A DNA stretch of 39,712 nucleotides from Nitrospiria bacterium (GTDB taxonomy: Bacteria > Nitrospirota > UBA9217). Location of the stretch: contig CAKKRC010000056.1 in NCBI GenBank assembly GCA_919902495.1, forward strand, positions 1 to 39,712, in the 5' to 3' direction. The translations under genes and the position numbers were made by a program. A model generated the notes under the pieces. It was not told the origin of the DNA. It searched no databases and was given only the letters and a program-made list of their open reading frames with translations. Each line of letters starts with the position of its first letter. Positions within the stretch are counted from its first letter, which is position 1. This document shows, one piece after another, positions 7,913-15,372 of this stretch.

Positions 7913-10495
7913 ATGAGCGACAAAGATAGATCAAAGAAGTCCGCACCGAAGCGCGCCAGGCCGGCGGCGTCCTCAGCGGGAAAGAAACCCGCGAAGAGGA
8001 AAACTGTCCACGCGGCAGCGCCACGTGCGAGGAAGACGTCCCTGCGGGAGCTCGAGGCGCTGTTCCAGGAGACCTTCGACCTCGCCGCGGTCGGCATCGC
8101 CCACATCGCTCCTGACGGCCGCTGGCTCCGCGTCAACAAGACGCTCTGCGAGACCATCGGCTACAGCCGGAGCGAACTGCTTGCAAGGTCCCTCCCGGAC
8201 ATCACCCATTCCGAGGACCGTGCCGGCGCGCAGAACAGCCTGCAGCATATGCTCCGGGGGGATGTCCAGTCGTGCTCGATCGAGCTTCGCGCGGTACGCA
8301 AGGACGGGTTCACGGCCTGGATCAATCTCACCCTCTCGGCAGTGCGGCAGCGCTCAGGAAAGGCCAGCTATTTCGTCGCCGTGATCGAGGACACCACCGG
8401 CCGCAGAAGGATGGAGGATGGCCTCAGCCTGTTCCGGACCGCCGTGCAATCCCTTCCTCTGGGCGTCACGATCACCGACCTGGACGGCAAGGTCATCTTC
8501 ATGAACCCTTCCGAGGCCCGGATGCACGGTTACACCGTGGACGAGCTGCTCGGCAAGGCGGCCACGATCCTCGGCCAGTCCCAACAGCGGAGCGGGCCGA
8601 GCGTGCGGGAAATGATCTCCCGGAACCTCATCGGGGACACCCCCTTCACGCGCGATGCGACCAACGTCCGGCGCGACGGCACGGTGTTCCCGGTCAACAT
8701 CAGCTCGGTCGTCGTGCGCGATATGCGCGGGACCCCTCTGGGACTCATCAGCGTTTCCGAGGACATTACCGAGCGCCAGAACATGATGGAAGCGCTGCGG
8801 GAGTCGGAGCAGCAATACCGCAGTCTTTTCGAAAGCGCCAGTGACGCCATCTTCATAACGGACCACGAATCCGGCATCCTGACCGACTGCAACGTGAAGG
8901 CCTGCGAGCTTCTGGGAATGGCCCGGGAGGATATCCTCGGCATGCACCAGAGCCGCATGTATCCTCCGGAAGAAGCCGAGGCGTACCGCCTGCGGTTCAG
9001 TACGCTGAACGAGCAGCAGCGCACGGGCATGTTCCACGACAATGTCGTATGCCGGAAGGGCGGGCGGCGCGTCTGGGTGGACATCAGCGCGAATTACTTT
9101 GAGAACGGCGGCCGAAAGTTCGTCATGGGCATCTACCGGGACGTGAGCCAGCGCAAGCTGGCGGAGGAGCAGTTCATCCAGTGGATGGACCAGCTCAAGG
9201 AGAGCGAGGCGCGCTTCCGCGAGCTCGCGGACCTGCTGCCGCAGCCGGTCTTTGAAACGAACCTGCACGGTGTGCTCACCTTTGCGAACCAAAGCGCCTT
9301 CGATTATTTCGGCTATCGCCCCGAGGATTTCGCCGCGGGCCTGCATTCGCTGCATATGGTCTCCCTGTCCGAGCGGGTGCAGGCGCTCGATGATATCCAG
9401 CGGATATTCCGGGGCGAGAGCATCGGCGCGCGCGAATATACCGCCATCCGCAAGGACGGCGAGGAATTCCCCGCCATCTTCTACACGTCGCTGGTCGTCA
9501 GGGACGGCAAGCCCGCCGGCCTGCGAGGCATCATTCTGGACATTACGGAGCGAAAGCGCTCGGAGGAGGAGGTGCGGCAGAGCCGGGGCCGTCTCCAGCT
9601 CCTGATCGACCGGATGCCGCTCGGTTTTATCCTGTGGAACAGGGATTTTCGCGTCGAGCTCTGGAACCCCACGGCGGAGACGATCTTTGGCTATTCGGCT
9701 GAGGAGGCCATCGGCAGGAGCGCCGATGACCTGATCGTTCCGCCTGAAGTCAAGCCGCACGTGGCCGGGATCTGGAAGCGGCTTCTCGAAGGCGATGCCA
9801 CCGCCCATAGCGAGAACGAGAACATGACGAAGGACGGCCGGCGGATCACCTGCAGCTGGTACAATACGCCGATCAAGGACGCTGACGGGACGGTCGCCGG
9901 GGCGCTGTCCATGGTCCAGGACGTGACCGAACGCCGGAAGATCGAGACCGCCATTGCCCAGTCGAAACAGGACTGGGAGAACACCTTCGATACCATTACC
10001 GACATGATCACGATCCATGATGAGGACTTCAATATCATCCGGTCGAACAAGGCCGCGGCGACGATCCTGGGCCTTCCCTGGCTCGAGGTGGGCAAGGCCA
10101 AGTGCTTTCAGTACTACCACGGCGCCGATTGCCCGCCCGAGCGCTGCCCCAGCTGCGAAAGCTTCCGGACGGGCAAGCCCAGCGTCCACGAGATGTTAGA
10201 GCCGCACCTGGGGCGGTACCTGGAGATCCGCGGCATCCCCCGCCTCGACGAGAGCGGGAAGATGGTGGGGCTGATCCACGTCGTGCGCGACATCAGCAGC
10301 CGGAAAAAGGCGGAAGAGGCCCTCCGGGCGAGCGAGGAGAAGCTGAAGCTGATCCTGGAGAACGCCGGCGACGCCATCTACGTGATCAGTTTCGACGGTG
10401 AGGTCAAGTACATCAATTCCGCGGCCTCCCGCATATCGGGGTATGCGTATGAGGAACTGATGAAAAGGCCGTTCTTCGAATTTGTGCATCACTAG
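7913..10495 (+). pseudogene. Multi-PAS sensor truncated by prophage insertion
   Basis: 860 residues from ATG 7913 (AGGATCT upstream; an earlier in-frame ATG at 7826 lies within repeat-like DNA). A Lys/Arg/Ala-rich N-terminus precedes six full PAS domains, most ending in the typical DITER / DVTER / DISSR PAC signature. The sixth contains a Cys-rich insert (CPPERCPSC) that might bind a metal or heme. A seventh PAS begins at about residue 805 and breaks off at FFEFVHH, where the family normally continues with P-D-D. No transmitter domain remains; a histidine kinase, diguanylate cyclase or other output was presumably lost. The break coincides with the left edge of the Mu-like prophage, so I call this an insertional truncation. 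The remaining protein may still be made but cannot signal in the usual way. Confidence 0.75.
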
Positions 10496-10545
10496 GGGGA
10501 CATGATAACTAAGTATCGATAATCATGATAAATGCCTTTGTGGAT

Positions 10546-10670
10546 GCTTGACGAATCAACGAAAAAGGGGTTATAAAAAGGCCCGCGTCAATTTATGTTT
10601 GACAGGTTAAACGTCCGCGGGAAGGGCATTTTGTGACTAACTATGATGGATGTTTAGTCGAGTAAGACGA
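10546..10670. other. Candidate left-end transposase-binding repeats
   Basis: Three related motifs occur at regular spacing inside the left end: GCTTGACGAATCAACGA (10546-10562), GTTTGACAGGTTAAACGT (10597-10614) and GTTTAGTCGAGTAAGACGA (10652-10670). The first and third are each preceded by TGGAT. The spacing of 51 and 55 bases and the position beside the prophage end suggest the L1-L3 sites bound by the transposase in Mu. The 184 bases from 10496 to 10679 hold no gene. Confidence 0.4.
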
Positions 10671-10679
10671 GTCAAAATT

Positions 10680-11426
10680 CTAAAATCCAGTCGCCGCACC
10701 ACGCTTGATAGATTTATCTAGATCGGCCTTTTTCTCCTGGTCTATTTCACCCTGAATTTTCTCAGAATAAATGAGTAGAGATCCATCATTAGAAACATCA
10801 TTATACAGAGTAATTATTGAGGTCTTCTCTCCCCTCCAACTCATAGAAAAGCCCCGATTATAAACAAGCCCAGTCCCGAACTTTTCAGACAACGAACCCC
10901 TGATCATTTCCCAGTTTTTATTCCCCTTAAAGAGAGCAACAACAGAGTGTAGATTCCCCTTCCAAAAGCCATAATTGAGGCTCGTCAATTTGGCGTCACC
11001 GATCTTCAGTGAATCGTTTTTGCGACTGTAATATTTTATGCCCTCCGTGTCTTTCAAAACAAACAGCAGGCCTTTTATTGAGCCGATGGATGCACCCCAT
11101 TTAAAGTCTCTAAATCCAACGGGCTCCTGCGGGTAGCTTCTGATCGAACCATCCTCATGCAGATATTCAATGGTCCGCTGACAGGGTTCCCAAGAAGCAT
11201 CTGATGCAAAGGTGACCTTTAGCTTAGCCGGATAGAGCCACACGGCCTCCCAGGTAAAGCCCTTTGTTTTTTCCCAAGGGCTCGCAGACGCCGGATCTCC
11301 GTATTCCTTCTTTGTTTCCTCCATCACCCCGGCACACGGGTTAGGAGCTTCAGCGCGCGAGGACGAGACAACAGTCAGCCAGGCGGCCAGGCCGATCCCC
11401 GCCAGAGCAATAATTCCATTTTTCAT
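10680..11426 (-). CDS. Secreted prophage protein, putative conversion gene
   Basis: 248 residues with a Sec signal peptide (MKNGIIALAGIGLAAWLTVV, cleavage near SRAEA). The mature part is mixed alpha/beta in appearance with FKWGASIGSIKG and a Lys-rich C-terminus; I recognise no family, though the FRDFKWG start of the core resembles periplasmic proteins of unknown function. The start is 13 bases after the repressor stop on the same strand with GGGGATT upstream, so it is probably co-transcribed with the repressor and expressed in the lysogen. AT content is higher than in neighbouring phage genes, pointing to separate acquisition. An envelope-modifying or superinfection-exclusion role is only a guess. 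Confidence 0.7.
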   Translation of the reverse strand: MKNGIIALAGIGLAAWLTVVSSSRAEAPNPCAGVMEETKKEYGDPASASPWEKTKGFTWEAVWLYPAKLKVTFASDASWEPCQRTIEYLHEDGSIRSYPQEPVGFRDFKWGASIGSIKGLLFVLKDTEGIKYYSRKNDSLKIGDAKLTSLNYGFWKGNLHSVVALFKGNKNWEMIRGSLSEKFGTGLVYNRGFSMSWRGEKTSIITLYNDVSNDGSLLIYSEKIQGEIDQEKKADLDKSIKRGAATGF

Positions 11427-11439
11427 ATAATCCCCACGT

Positions 11440-12123
11440 TCATCGTTCCAACTCCCTCCCGAACCAGATCACCTTCCCATTCACCTTCACCTGAAGAGGA
11501 TCCGCGTCGATCGGTTCATACCGTCCGTTGTCGCTGATGATCCGAACCTTCCCCGTGGTCTGTATCATCTGCATGCGCTTGATCATGATCGTGTGATCCA
11601 TCGAGATCGCGTAAATCCCGCCGTGGGCGTCTATATAGTTCCGGCCATGGTCCACCAGGATAAGGTCCCCGGAGAACAACGTTGGCTCCATGCTGTCACC
11701 GGACACCCGGATCAGCGACATGTTCGTTGGGTCCCCGCGCCTGGCGATCCACTCCCGCCGAAAAGCCACCTTCATGTCAACGGTATCGTCAGGCAGCAGC
11801 CCGCCGCCCGCGCTGATCTCGCCGCGGACCTGCGGGACGAAACAGTAATTTTCCGGATCTTCCTTAACGAGCGATGCCCCATTGAGGGAGAACATCGGCT
11901 CATCAGAGCGCGTCATTTTCCCCTTCCCCGTCAGCAGCCAGTCGACCGACAGGTTGAACTTCATTGCAAACTGCACAATGCGATCCGCGGGAAGCTCGCC
12001 CTTGCTTTTAAAGTTAGAAAGCGCCTGCGGAGTGATATCCAAGGCCTTGGCGATCGCCGTCTCGTTCTTTAGATCAGCACCGCTTAACATTCTTTCAATT
12101 ATTGCTGAATAGTAGTAAATCAT
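11440..12123 (-). CDS. CI/S24-type phage repressor
   Basis: 227 residues. An N-terminal CI-type helix-turn-helix (about 17-66; ETAIAKALDITPQALSNFKS) is joined to a C-terminal LexA/S24 peptidase-like domain. The nucleophile serine sits in SGDSMEPT (Ser144), the general-base lysine in IMIKRMQ (Lys182), and a candidate self-cleavage bond is Ala105-Gly106 in EISAGGG. It should hold the prophage silent by binding the array at 12148-12192 and be inactivated by RecA-stimulated autocleavage. This differs from Mu Rep, which has no S24 domain, and implies SOS-linked induction. No clear Shine-Dalgarno precedes the start. Confidence 0.9.
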   Translation of the reverse strand: MIYYYSAIIERMLSGADLKNETAIAKALDITPQALSNFKSKGELPADRIVQFAMKFNLSVDWLLTGKGKMTRSDEPMFSLNGASLVKEDPENYCFVPQVRGEISAGGGLLPDDTVDMKVAFRREWIARRGDPTNMSLIRVSGDSMEPTLFSGDLILVDHGRNYIDAHGGIYAISMDHTIMIKRMQMIQTTGKVRIISDNGRYEPIDADPLQVKVNGKVIWFGRELER

Positions 12124-12139
12124 AGGTTTAAATTAATGC

Positions 12140-12192
12140 TTGACACTATGTAAGCATGGGTGTATATTTACACCTGTAATTTACAAATGTAA
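12140..12192 (+). promoter_or_regulatory. Early rightward promoter with five-half-site operator
   Basis: TTGACA at 12140-12145 and TATATT at 12163-12168 with a 17-base spacer form a strong promoter for the Ner-like gene. TGTAA or its complement TTACA occurs five times: 12149-12153, 12168-12172, 12175-12179, 12181-12185 and 12188-12192. The last four alternate in orientation at 6-7 base steps and form overlapping palindromes. GGTGTA-tatt-TACACC at 12159-12174 covers the -10 box, and ATGTAAGCA is directly repeated at 12148 and 12187. These are likely repressor and Ner-like binding sites. Confidence 0.75.
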
Positions 12193-12211
12193 GCAAACAT
12201 GGACTTAAAAA

Positions 12212-12433
12212 ATGACCAAGACCCGTACCAATAAGAAAGTACTCAAAGCCCTGATCGATCAAGACTGGGAAGAGTGCACCATAACCGAGCTGGCCAGGCG
12301 CGCAGGTTTGTCACGCATCTGGACGAGCAATGCCATCCACGGCAATACACAGAGCAGATCGGCAAGAGAGGCGATCGCGAAAGCTCTCGGATTCAGCTAC
12401 GAACATCTCTGGCAAAACAACCGGGCTGCATAA
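12212..12433 (+). CDS. ner: Ner-like DNA-binding regulator
   Basis: 73 residues, close to the 75 of Mu Ner. A helix-turn-helix lies at about 25-60 (TITELARRAGLSRIWTSNAI, then AREAIAKALGFSYEHLW), and the closing pattern of Ala-Leu, hydrophobics and Leu-Trp matches the Ner/Nlp family ending. It is the first gene of the rightward early transcript and divergent from the repressor, as ner is in Mu, where Ner turns down both early transcription and repressor expression. The ribosome site is weak. Confidence 0.75.
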   Translation: MTKTRTNKKVLKALIDQDWEECTITELARRAGLSRIWTSNAIHGNTQSRSAREAIAKALGFSYEHLWQNNRAA

Positions 12434-12453
12434 TTCTACCAGAACGGTAGAAT
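12433..12453 (+). terminator. Hairpin at end of ner-like gene, possible attenuator
   Basis: ATTCTACC-agaac-GGTAGAAT is a perfect 8-base inverted repeat that starts on the last base of the ner-like stop codon. A run of six T follows ten bases after the stem (12463-12468). The gap between stem and T-run makes a full intrinsic terminator doubtful; attenuation or an additional operator are alternatives. Confidence 0.35.
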
Positions 12454-12479
12454 TGTAGCCCATTTTTTGTGACCTGTCT

Positions 12480-12965
12480 ATGTCTAAAACGCGAACGAAA
12501 ATAGATTCCGCCCGCCAGATGGACCTGGATGTCTTCGGACTGATCCGCGAGGTATCTCAGCGCCAGGCCGAGACCGCCGGTCCGCTCGTGGAGTCCGGAA
12601 AGTTCAACATCGACATACGTTTGCGCGAGCTGCTGTCCGCCGCGCTGAAACGATCCCACCTCTCACGCTACGAGGTCGCCGGCAAGATGAGCGAACTCAT
12701 GGGCGTGGAAATTACCAAAGCACAATTAGACTCCTGGACCGCCGAAAGCAAGGAGTGTCACCGCTTCCCGTTTGCCTACGCAGCCGCGTTTTGTGCGGTC
12801 ACGGGAGATCGGTCGATCCTGCGCCTCGTCGCGGATCTGTGCGGCGGGTATTTCATCGACGGAGAGGACGCCCTTCGTCTCGAGCTGGGGAAGATCGAAG
12901 AAGAGAAGGAACACATCGCGGAGCGAGAGACTGCAATCCGAGAGTTTCTCAGAAAGGGGCACTGA
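12480..12965 (+). CDS. Early phage protein, unknown
   Basis: 161 residues. The central part (RELLSAALKRSHLSRYEVAG, then KMSELMG and ITKAQLDSWTAES) looks like a helix-turn-helix-containing domain, and the block SKECHRFPFAYAAAFCAVTGD is a pattern I associate with early proteins of Mu-like phages of Desulfovibrio/Geobacter type. The last 30 residues are a charged, probably coiled-coil tail. Function is unknown; regulation of early genes is plausible. The stop overlaps the next start (TGATG). Confidence 0.7.
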   Translation: MSKTRTKIDSARQMDLDVFGLIREVSQRQAETAGPLVESGKFNIDIRLRELLSAALKRSHLSRYEVAGKMSELMGVEITKAQLDSWTAESKECHRFPFAYAAAFCAVTGDRSILRLVADLCGGYFIDGEDALRLELGKIEEEKEHIAERETAIREFLRKGH

Positions 12966-13195
12966 TGGGAGCGGATTATCCGGGACAGGAAAAAGCGATA
13001 GCGATCCTGCAGACCATGCCGGACGCGGCAAAGGAATACCTCGCCCATCACATGCGGAACGCCCTGGCCGGATCCATCGGGAACATAGACCTGGCAATGC
13101 GCCAGGCAACAACGCCCGCGCTGAAAGAGCGGCTGGAAAAAGCGAACGACGGGCTGTTCCACGCGGTCTCTGACCTCGCGCGGATCGGCTGCTGA
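12965..13195 (+). CDS. Small helical early protein
   Basis: 76 residues from ATG 12965, with AAAGGGG inside the upstream gene as ribosome site and a TGATG overlap implying translational coupling. The sequence around YLAHHMRNALAGSIGNIDLA looks like the H-box helix of histidine-kinase dimerisation domains, but no ATP-binding domain follows, so kinase activity is not implied. Function unknown. Confidence 0.6.
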   Translation: MGADYPGQEKAIAILQTMPDAAKEYLAHHMRNALAGSIGNIDLAMRQATTPALKERLEKANDGLFHAVSDLARIGC

Positions 13196-13245
13196 ATAAG
13201 GGCAGGCTGAAGGTAGAAGACTGAAGTAAAGGAGGAGGTGAGAAT

Positions 13246-13524
13246 ATGGCAAAAACAGATTACACGATCGAAGCACAGCAGAACCTGATCAAGATCGTCC
13301 ACTACCTGGCGACGGACGTGACCAGACACGCGACAGCGGGAGAGATCGCCGAGGCGCTGGAGATCAGCAAGAGCAAGACGATGTGGACGCTGCACAACCT
13401 GCGCGAGCGCGGGTGGGCGGAGCAGAGCGGAGACGGCTGGCGGCTGGGCGTCGGCATAGTGAAGGTGGCCGAGGCGGTGCGGAAGGGCCTGACCGATACG
13501 GCACAGCGGTATCTCGGGGCATAA
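13246..13524 (+). CDS. Small winged-helix DNA-binding protein
   Basis: 92 residues with an excellent AAAGGAGGAGGTGAG ribosome site. The stretch ATAGEIAEALEISKSKTMWT-LHNLRERGWAEQ is an IclR/MarR-like winged helix (helix-turn-helix at about 29-50, wing following). There is no effector domain, so it probably acts as a local phage regulator. The gap before it (13196-13245) contains GGCTGAAG-type words. Confidence 0.65.
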   Translation: MAKTDYTIEAQQNLIKIVHYLATDVTRHATAGEIAEALEISKSKTMWTLHNLRERGWAEQSGDGWRLGVGIVKVAEAVRKGLTDTAQRYLGA

Positions 13525-13615
13525 GTCAAAAAGTCAAAGCTAAAAAACGCAACTTAATAAAATCAGTTAGTTAGCGTTGAAAAAGTCAAACAAATTTGAC
13601 TCGGAGGAGAGATCG

Positions 13616-14365
13616 ATGGCGGTCAAGAAAGAGCGACAGTATGGATTTTTGCAGGGCATGAACTTCATGTCTCGCATTAACGAGGTGTCCTTCCTGGCGA
13701 TGGTTCAGAAGGTCATCGAGAGCGGCGAGTATAAGAAGGACTACGACAGCGTCAAGGAGTTTGTCAAAGAGGAACTCGGAATCACCTACCAGACCTACCT
13801 CAACCGCACCGAGGCCATGCGCGTCATCGGTCCGGAGATCACCAGCATCCTCGTAAGCTCCGGTCTTCACCTGCGCGACGTAAAGATGATCGAGCACATG
13901 ATGACCGACGAGCAGAAGGCCAACCTGAAAAAGGGCGTGCTCGAGATCGGCGACCGGAAGATCCCGATCAACGAGGCCCACTCCGAGGACATCCGCATCG
14001 CCGTGGCGAACCTGATCGAGTCCGCGGACCTCTCCCGCAAGGCCGAGAAGCAGGCGAATAAAGATCTGGCTCGGCTCAAGAATGAGTTCGACAAGGGCGA
14101 CTCGCCGGCGAAGAAGCGGCTGGCGGAGCTGGAGGCGATCGCGGGTGTGCCCGACACGCCGGAGAAAGTGATCGCCGGGTTCGAGCGCATCGACCAGGCG
14201 TTCTCCGACCTCGAGACGACCATCCGCGTGTTCGTCTGGAAAGACGCAAAGAAGCTGATCGCCGATGACCCCGCGCTCCAGGCCAAGGTCGAAGGGCTCC
14301 AGCGGCAGATGCAGGCGCGGGTCGAGCAGCTGATCAAGGACTGGGATGGGGAGATCAACGGATGA
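13616..14365 (+). CDS. Early phage protein, helical, unknown
   Basis: 249 residues from ATG 13616, preferred over the in-frame TTG at 13577 because GGAGGAGAG directly precedes it. The N-terminal half (VKEFVKEELGITYQTYLNR, IGPEITSILVSSGLHLRDV) resembles a helical DNA-binding or recombination-accessory protein. The second half (about 120-230) is predicted coiled coil (KAEKQANKDLARLKNEF; LQRQMQARVEQLIKDW). Similar proteins lie between ner and the transposase in Mu-like phages; function is not known. The stop overlaps the next ATG. Confidence 0.7.
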   Translation: MAVKKERQYGFLQGMNFMSRINEVSFLAMVQKVIESGEYKKDYDSVKEFVKEELGITYQTYLNRTEAMRVIGPEITSILVSSGLHLRDVKMIEHMMTDEQKANLKKGVLEIGDRKIPINEAHSEDIRIAVANLIESADLSRKAEKQANKDLARLKNEFDKGDSPAKKRLAELEAIAGVPDTPEKVIAGFERIDQAFSDLETTIRVFVWKDAKKLIADDPALQAKVEGLQRQMQARVEQLIKDWDGEING

Positions 14366-14631
14366 AAACCCTGACGATCAAAAAGGCCAGGCAACTGATC
14401 CGAAAAAACAAACCGAACACCGAGAAAATGTTCGAGGCCATGAAGGACTGGCCGTTCCGCGTACGGCTGTCGCTGGCGATACAGCTTTTGCTGGGGTGGC
14501 GCAAGGGCGGTGTGAGATTTGAGGCGGACATGGTGAGTATGAAGGAAAAGAGGAGGAGCGATGAAAAAGCAGGCGCGAAAAAGAGTCACGCAACGGACCA
14601 ACCTCGACCGGGCCGTAACGGAGTTTGCTAA
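14362..14631 (+). CDS. Short basic early protein
   Basis: 89 residues starting in an ATGA overlap with the preceding stop. It is Lys/Arg-rich (KKARQLIRKNKPNTEKMF) with one amphipathic-to-hydrophobic helix (RLSLAIQLLLGW). The last 23 codons overlap the next gene in another frame, so the C-terminus is under double constraint or is simply unconstrained run-on. No family recognised. Confidence 0.5.
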   Translation: MKTLTIKKARQLIRKNKPNTEKMFEAMKDWPFRVRLSLAIQLLLGWRKGGVRFEADMVSMKEKRRSDEKAGAKKSHATDQPRPGRNGVC

Positions 14632-14884
14632 AGCACAAGCGTTGATCCACTCCGGAATTGAGACGGCGGTTCGGGCGTTCGACCGGCTTGAGCGGCACAT
14701 GAACAACCGCATCGCCGCGCACAAGGCGCACGCGACGATGACAAAGCAAAAGGTCAATATCAGGATTAACGGAGCCCCAGTGGACTTTTCAAAGGTGGAC
14801 TGGGCAGGGATTGCAGTGAGTCCTCGTATCAAAGGCCGGATGGAAAAGACCCTCCGTGATGCTATTAAAGGAGGCAAGCCATGA
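14561..14884 (+). CDS. Early phage protein, unknown
   Basis: 107 residues with a strong AGAGGAGGAGC ribosome site. It begins with a basic segment, has a long helix (TEFAKAQALIHSGIETAVRA-FDRLERHM) and ends in a short beta-like domain (VNIRINGAPVDFSKVDWAGI). It overlaps the previous frame by 71 bases and the next start by four. No function recognised. Confidence 0.6.
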   Translation: MKKQARKRVTQRTNLDRAVTEFAKAQALIHSGIETAVRAFDRLERHMNNRIAAHKAHATMTKQKVNIRINGAPVDFSKVDWAGIAVSPRIKGRMEKTLRDAIKGGKP

Positions 14885-15054
14885 AAAACATCGCTATAAA
14901 AACGGCGCTGTTCGTCGCCTGGCCGCTGTTGGCGTGTGGGATCGCCGCGTGTGTGGTATTTGTTCTCTTCGCGGCGTGGTTCGCAATCCCGTTCATGGCA
15001 CTTACCAGAAAAGCGGATGGTTCTGTTTCTTATTCCATGGGAGGCAAATCATGA
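14881..15054 (+). CDS. Single-pass membrane peptide
   Basis: 57 residues: a short basic start (MKNIAIK), then a continuous hydrophobic stretch of about 30 residues (ALFVAWPLLACGIAACVVFV and on to IPFMAL), then a polar tail. AAAGGAGG precedes it and ATGA overlaps join it to the genes on both sides. Possibly one helix or a tight hairpin in the inner membrane. Early-region membrane peptides in phages often affect superinfection or host physiology; nothing specific can be said. Confidence 0.6.
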   Translation: MKNIAIKTALFVAWPLLACGIAACVVFVLFAAWFAIPFMALTRKADGSVSYSMGGKS

Positions 15055-15242
15055 CTGGCGGCGATCTGGTGAAGCTGAGGAACGCGGGCTTCCGCGTGTT
15101 TTAGAAGAACATCATCAAACGGGTGATCCACGAGTGCGACAACGGCACATTGAAAAAGTTCGGCGGGCCTTACGCGACCATGGCCGAAATGAACCGAGAC
15201 TGGACCGAGCTGATGGAAGATCCGAAGCATATTTTCCGATAG
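15051..15242 (+). pseudogene. Small Mu-like early gene with in-frame TAG
   Basis: From ATG 15051 the frame reads 17 codons (MTGGDLVKLRNAGFRVF), meets TAG at 15102-15104, then stays open for 45 more codons to TAG at 15240-15242. The downstream part (KNIIKRVIHECDNGTLKKFG through the TMAEMNRDWTEL block to DPKHIF) continues the composition and pattern of small conserved proteins found upstream of the transposase in related phages. The gene is thus split by one codon. Either it has decayed, the base is an assembly error, or amber suppression occurs; other genes here use TAG as a normal stop. Confidence 0.6.
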
Positions 15243-15315
15243 CCGTTCCCCCACATTGTGGGGTATCACCGTTTCGCCGGGCTCCGGCGTGAGGCGCGCG
15301 AGCGCAGAGGGGACA

Positions 15316-15352
15316 CCACCCCTCACCTGACCTCTCCCCCAAGGGGCGAGGG
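15316..15352. repeat. CTCACC/CTCTCCCC palindromic repeat, copy 1
   Basis: Pattern CACCCCTCACC...CCTCTCCCCC-AAGGGGCGAGGG. The arms CTCTCCCC/GGGGcGAG can pair. Related copies are at 18311-18350 and 21575-21614 with a variant at 16978-17023. It fills most of the 130-base gene gap 15243-15372 before the transposase. Confidence 0.7.
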
Positions 15353-15372
15353 ATAGACAACACGAGGAGCCC

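Noticed and set aside
10483-10512. Exact TG left terminus of the prophage (candidates at 10483, 10485 and 10503)
   Set aside because: The PAS reading suggests host DNA to about 10489, but none of the TG candidates fits that cleanly, and without the right end and target duplication the terminus cannot be fixed.
12965-13195. Histidine-kinase-like H-box in the small early protein
   Set aside because: There is no ATPase domain nearby; a chance helical resemblance is the simpler reading.
15102-15104. Pyrrolysine or amber-suppressed codon in the small early gene
   Set aside because: TAG ends the transposase, MuB-like, terminase and capsid genes without harm, and no pyl gene is in the window, so readthrough is only one option and decay or error is more likely.
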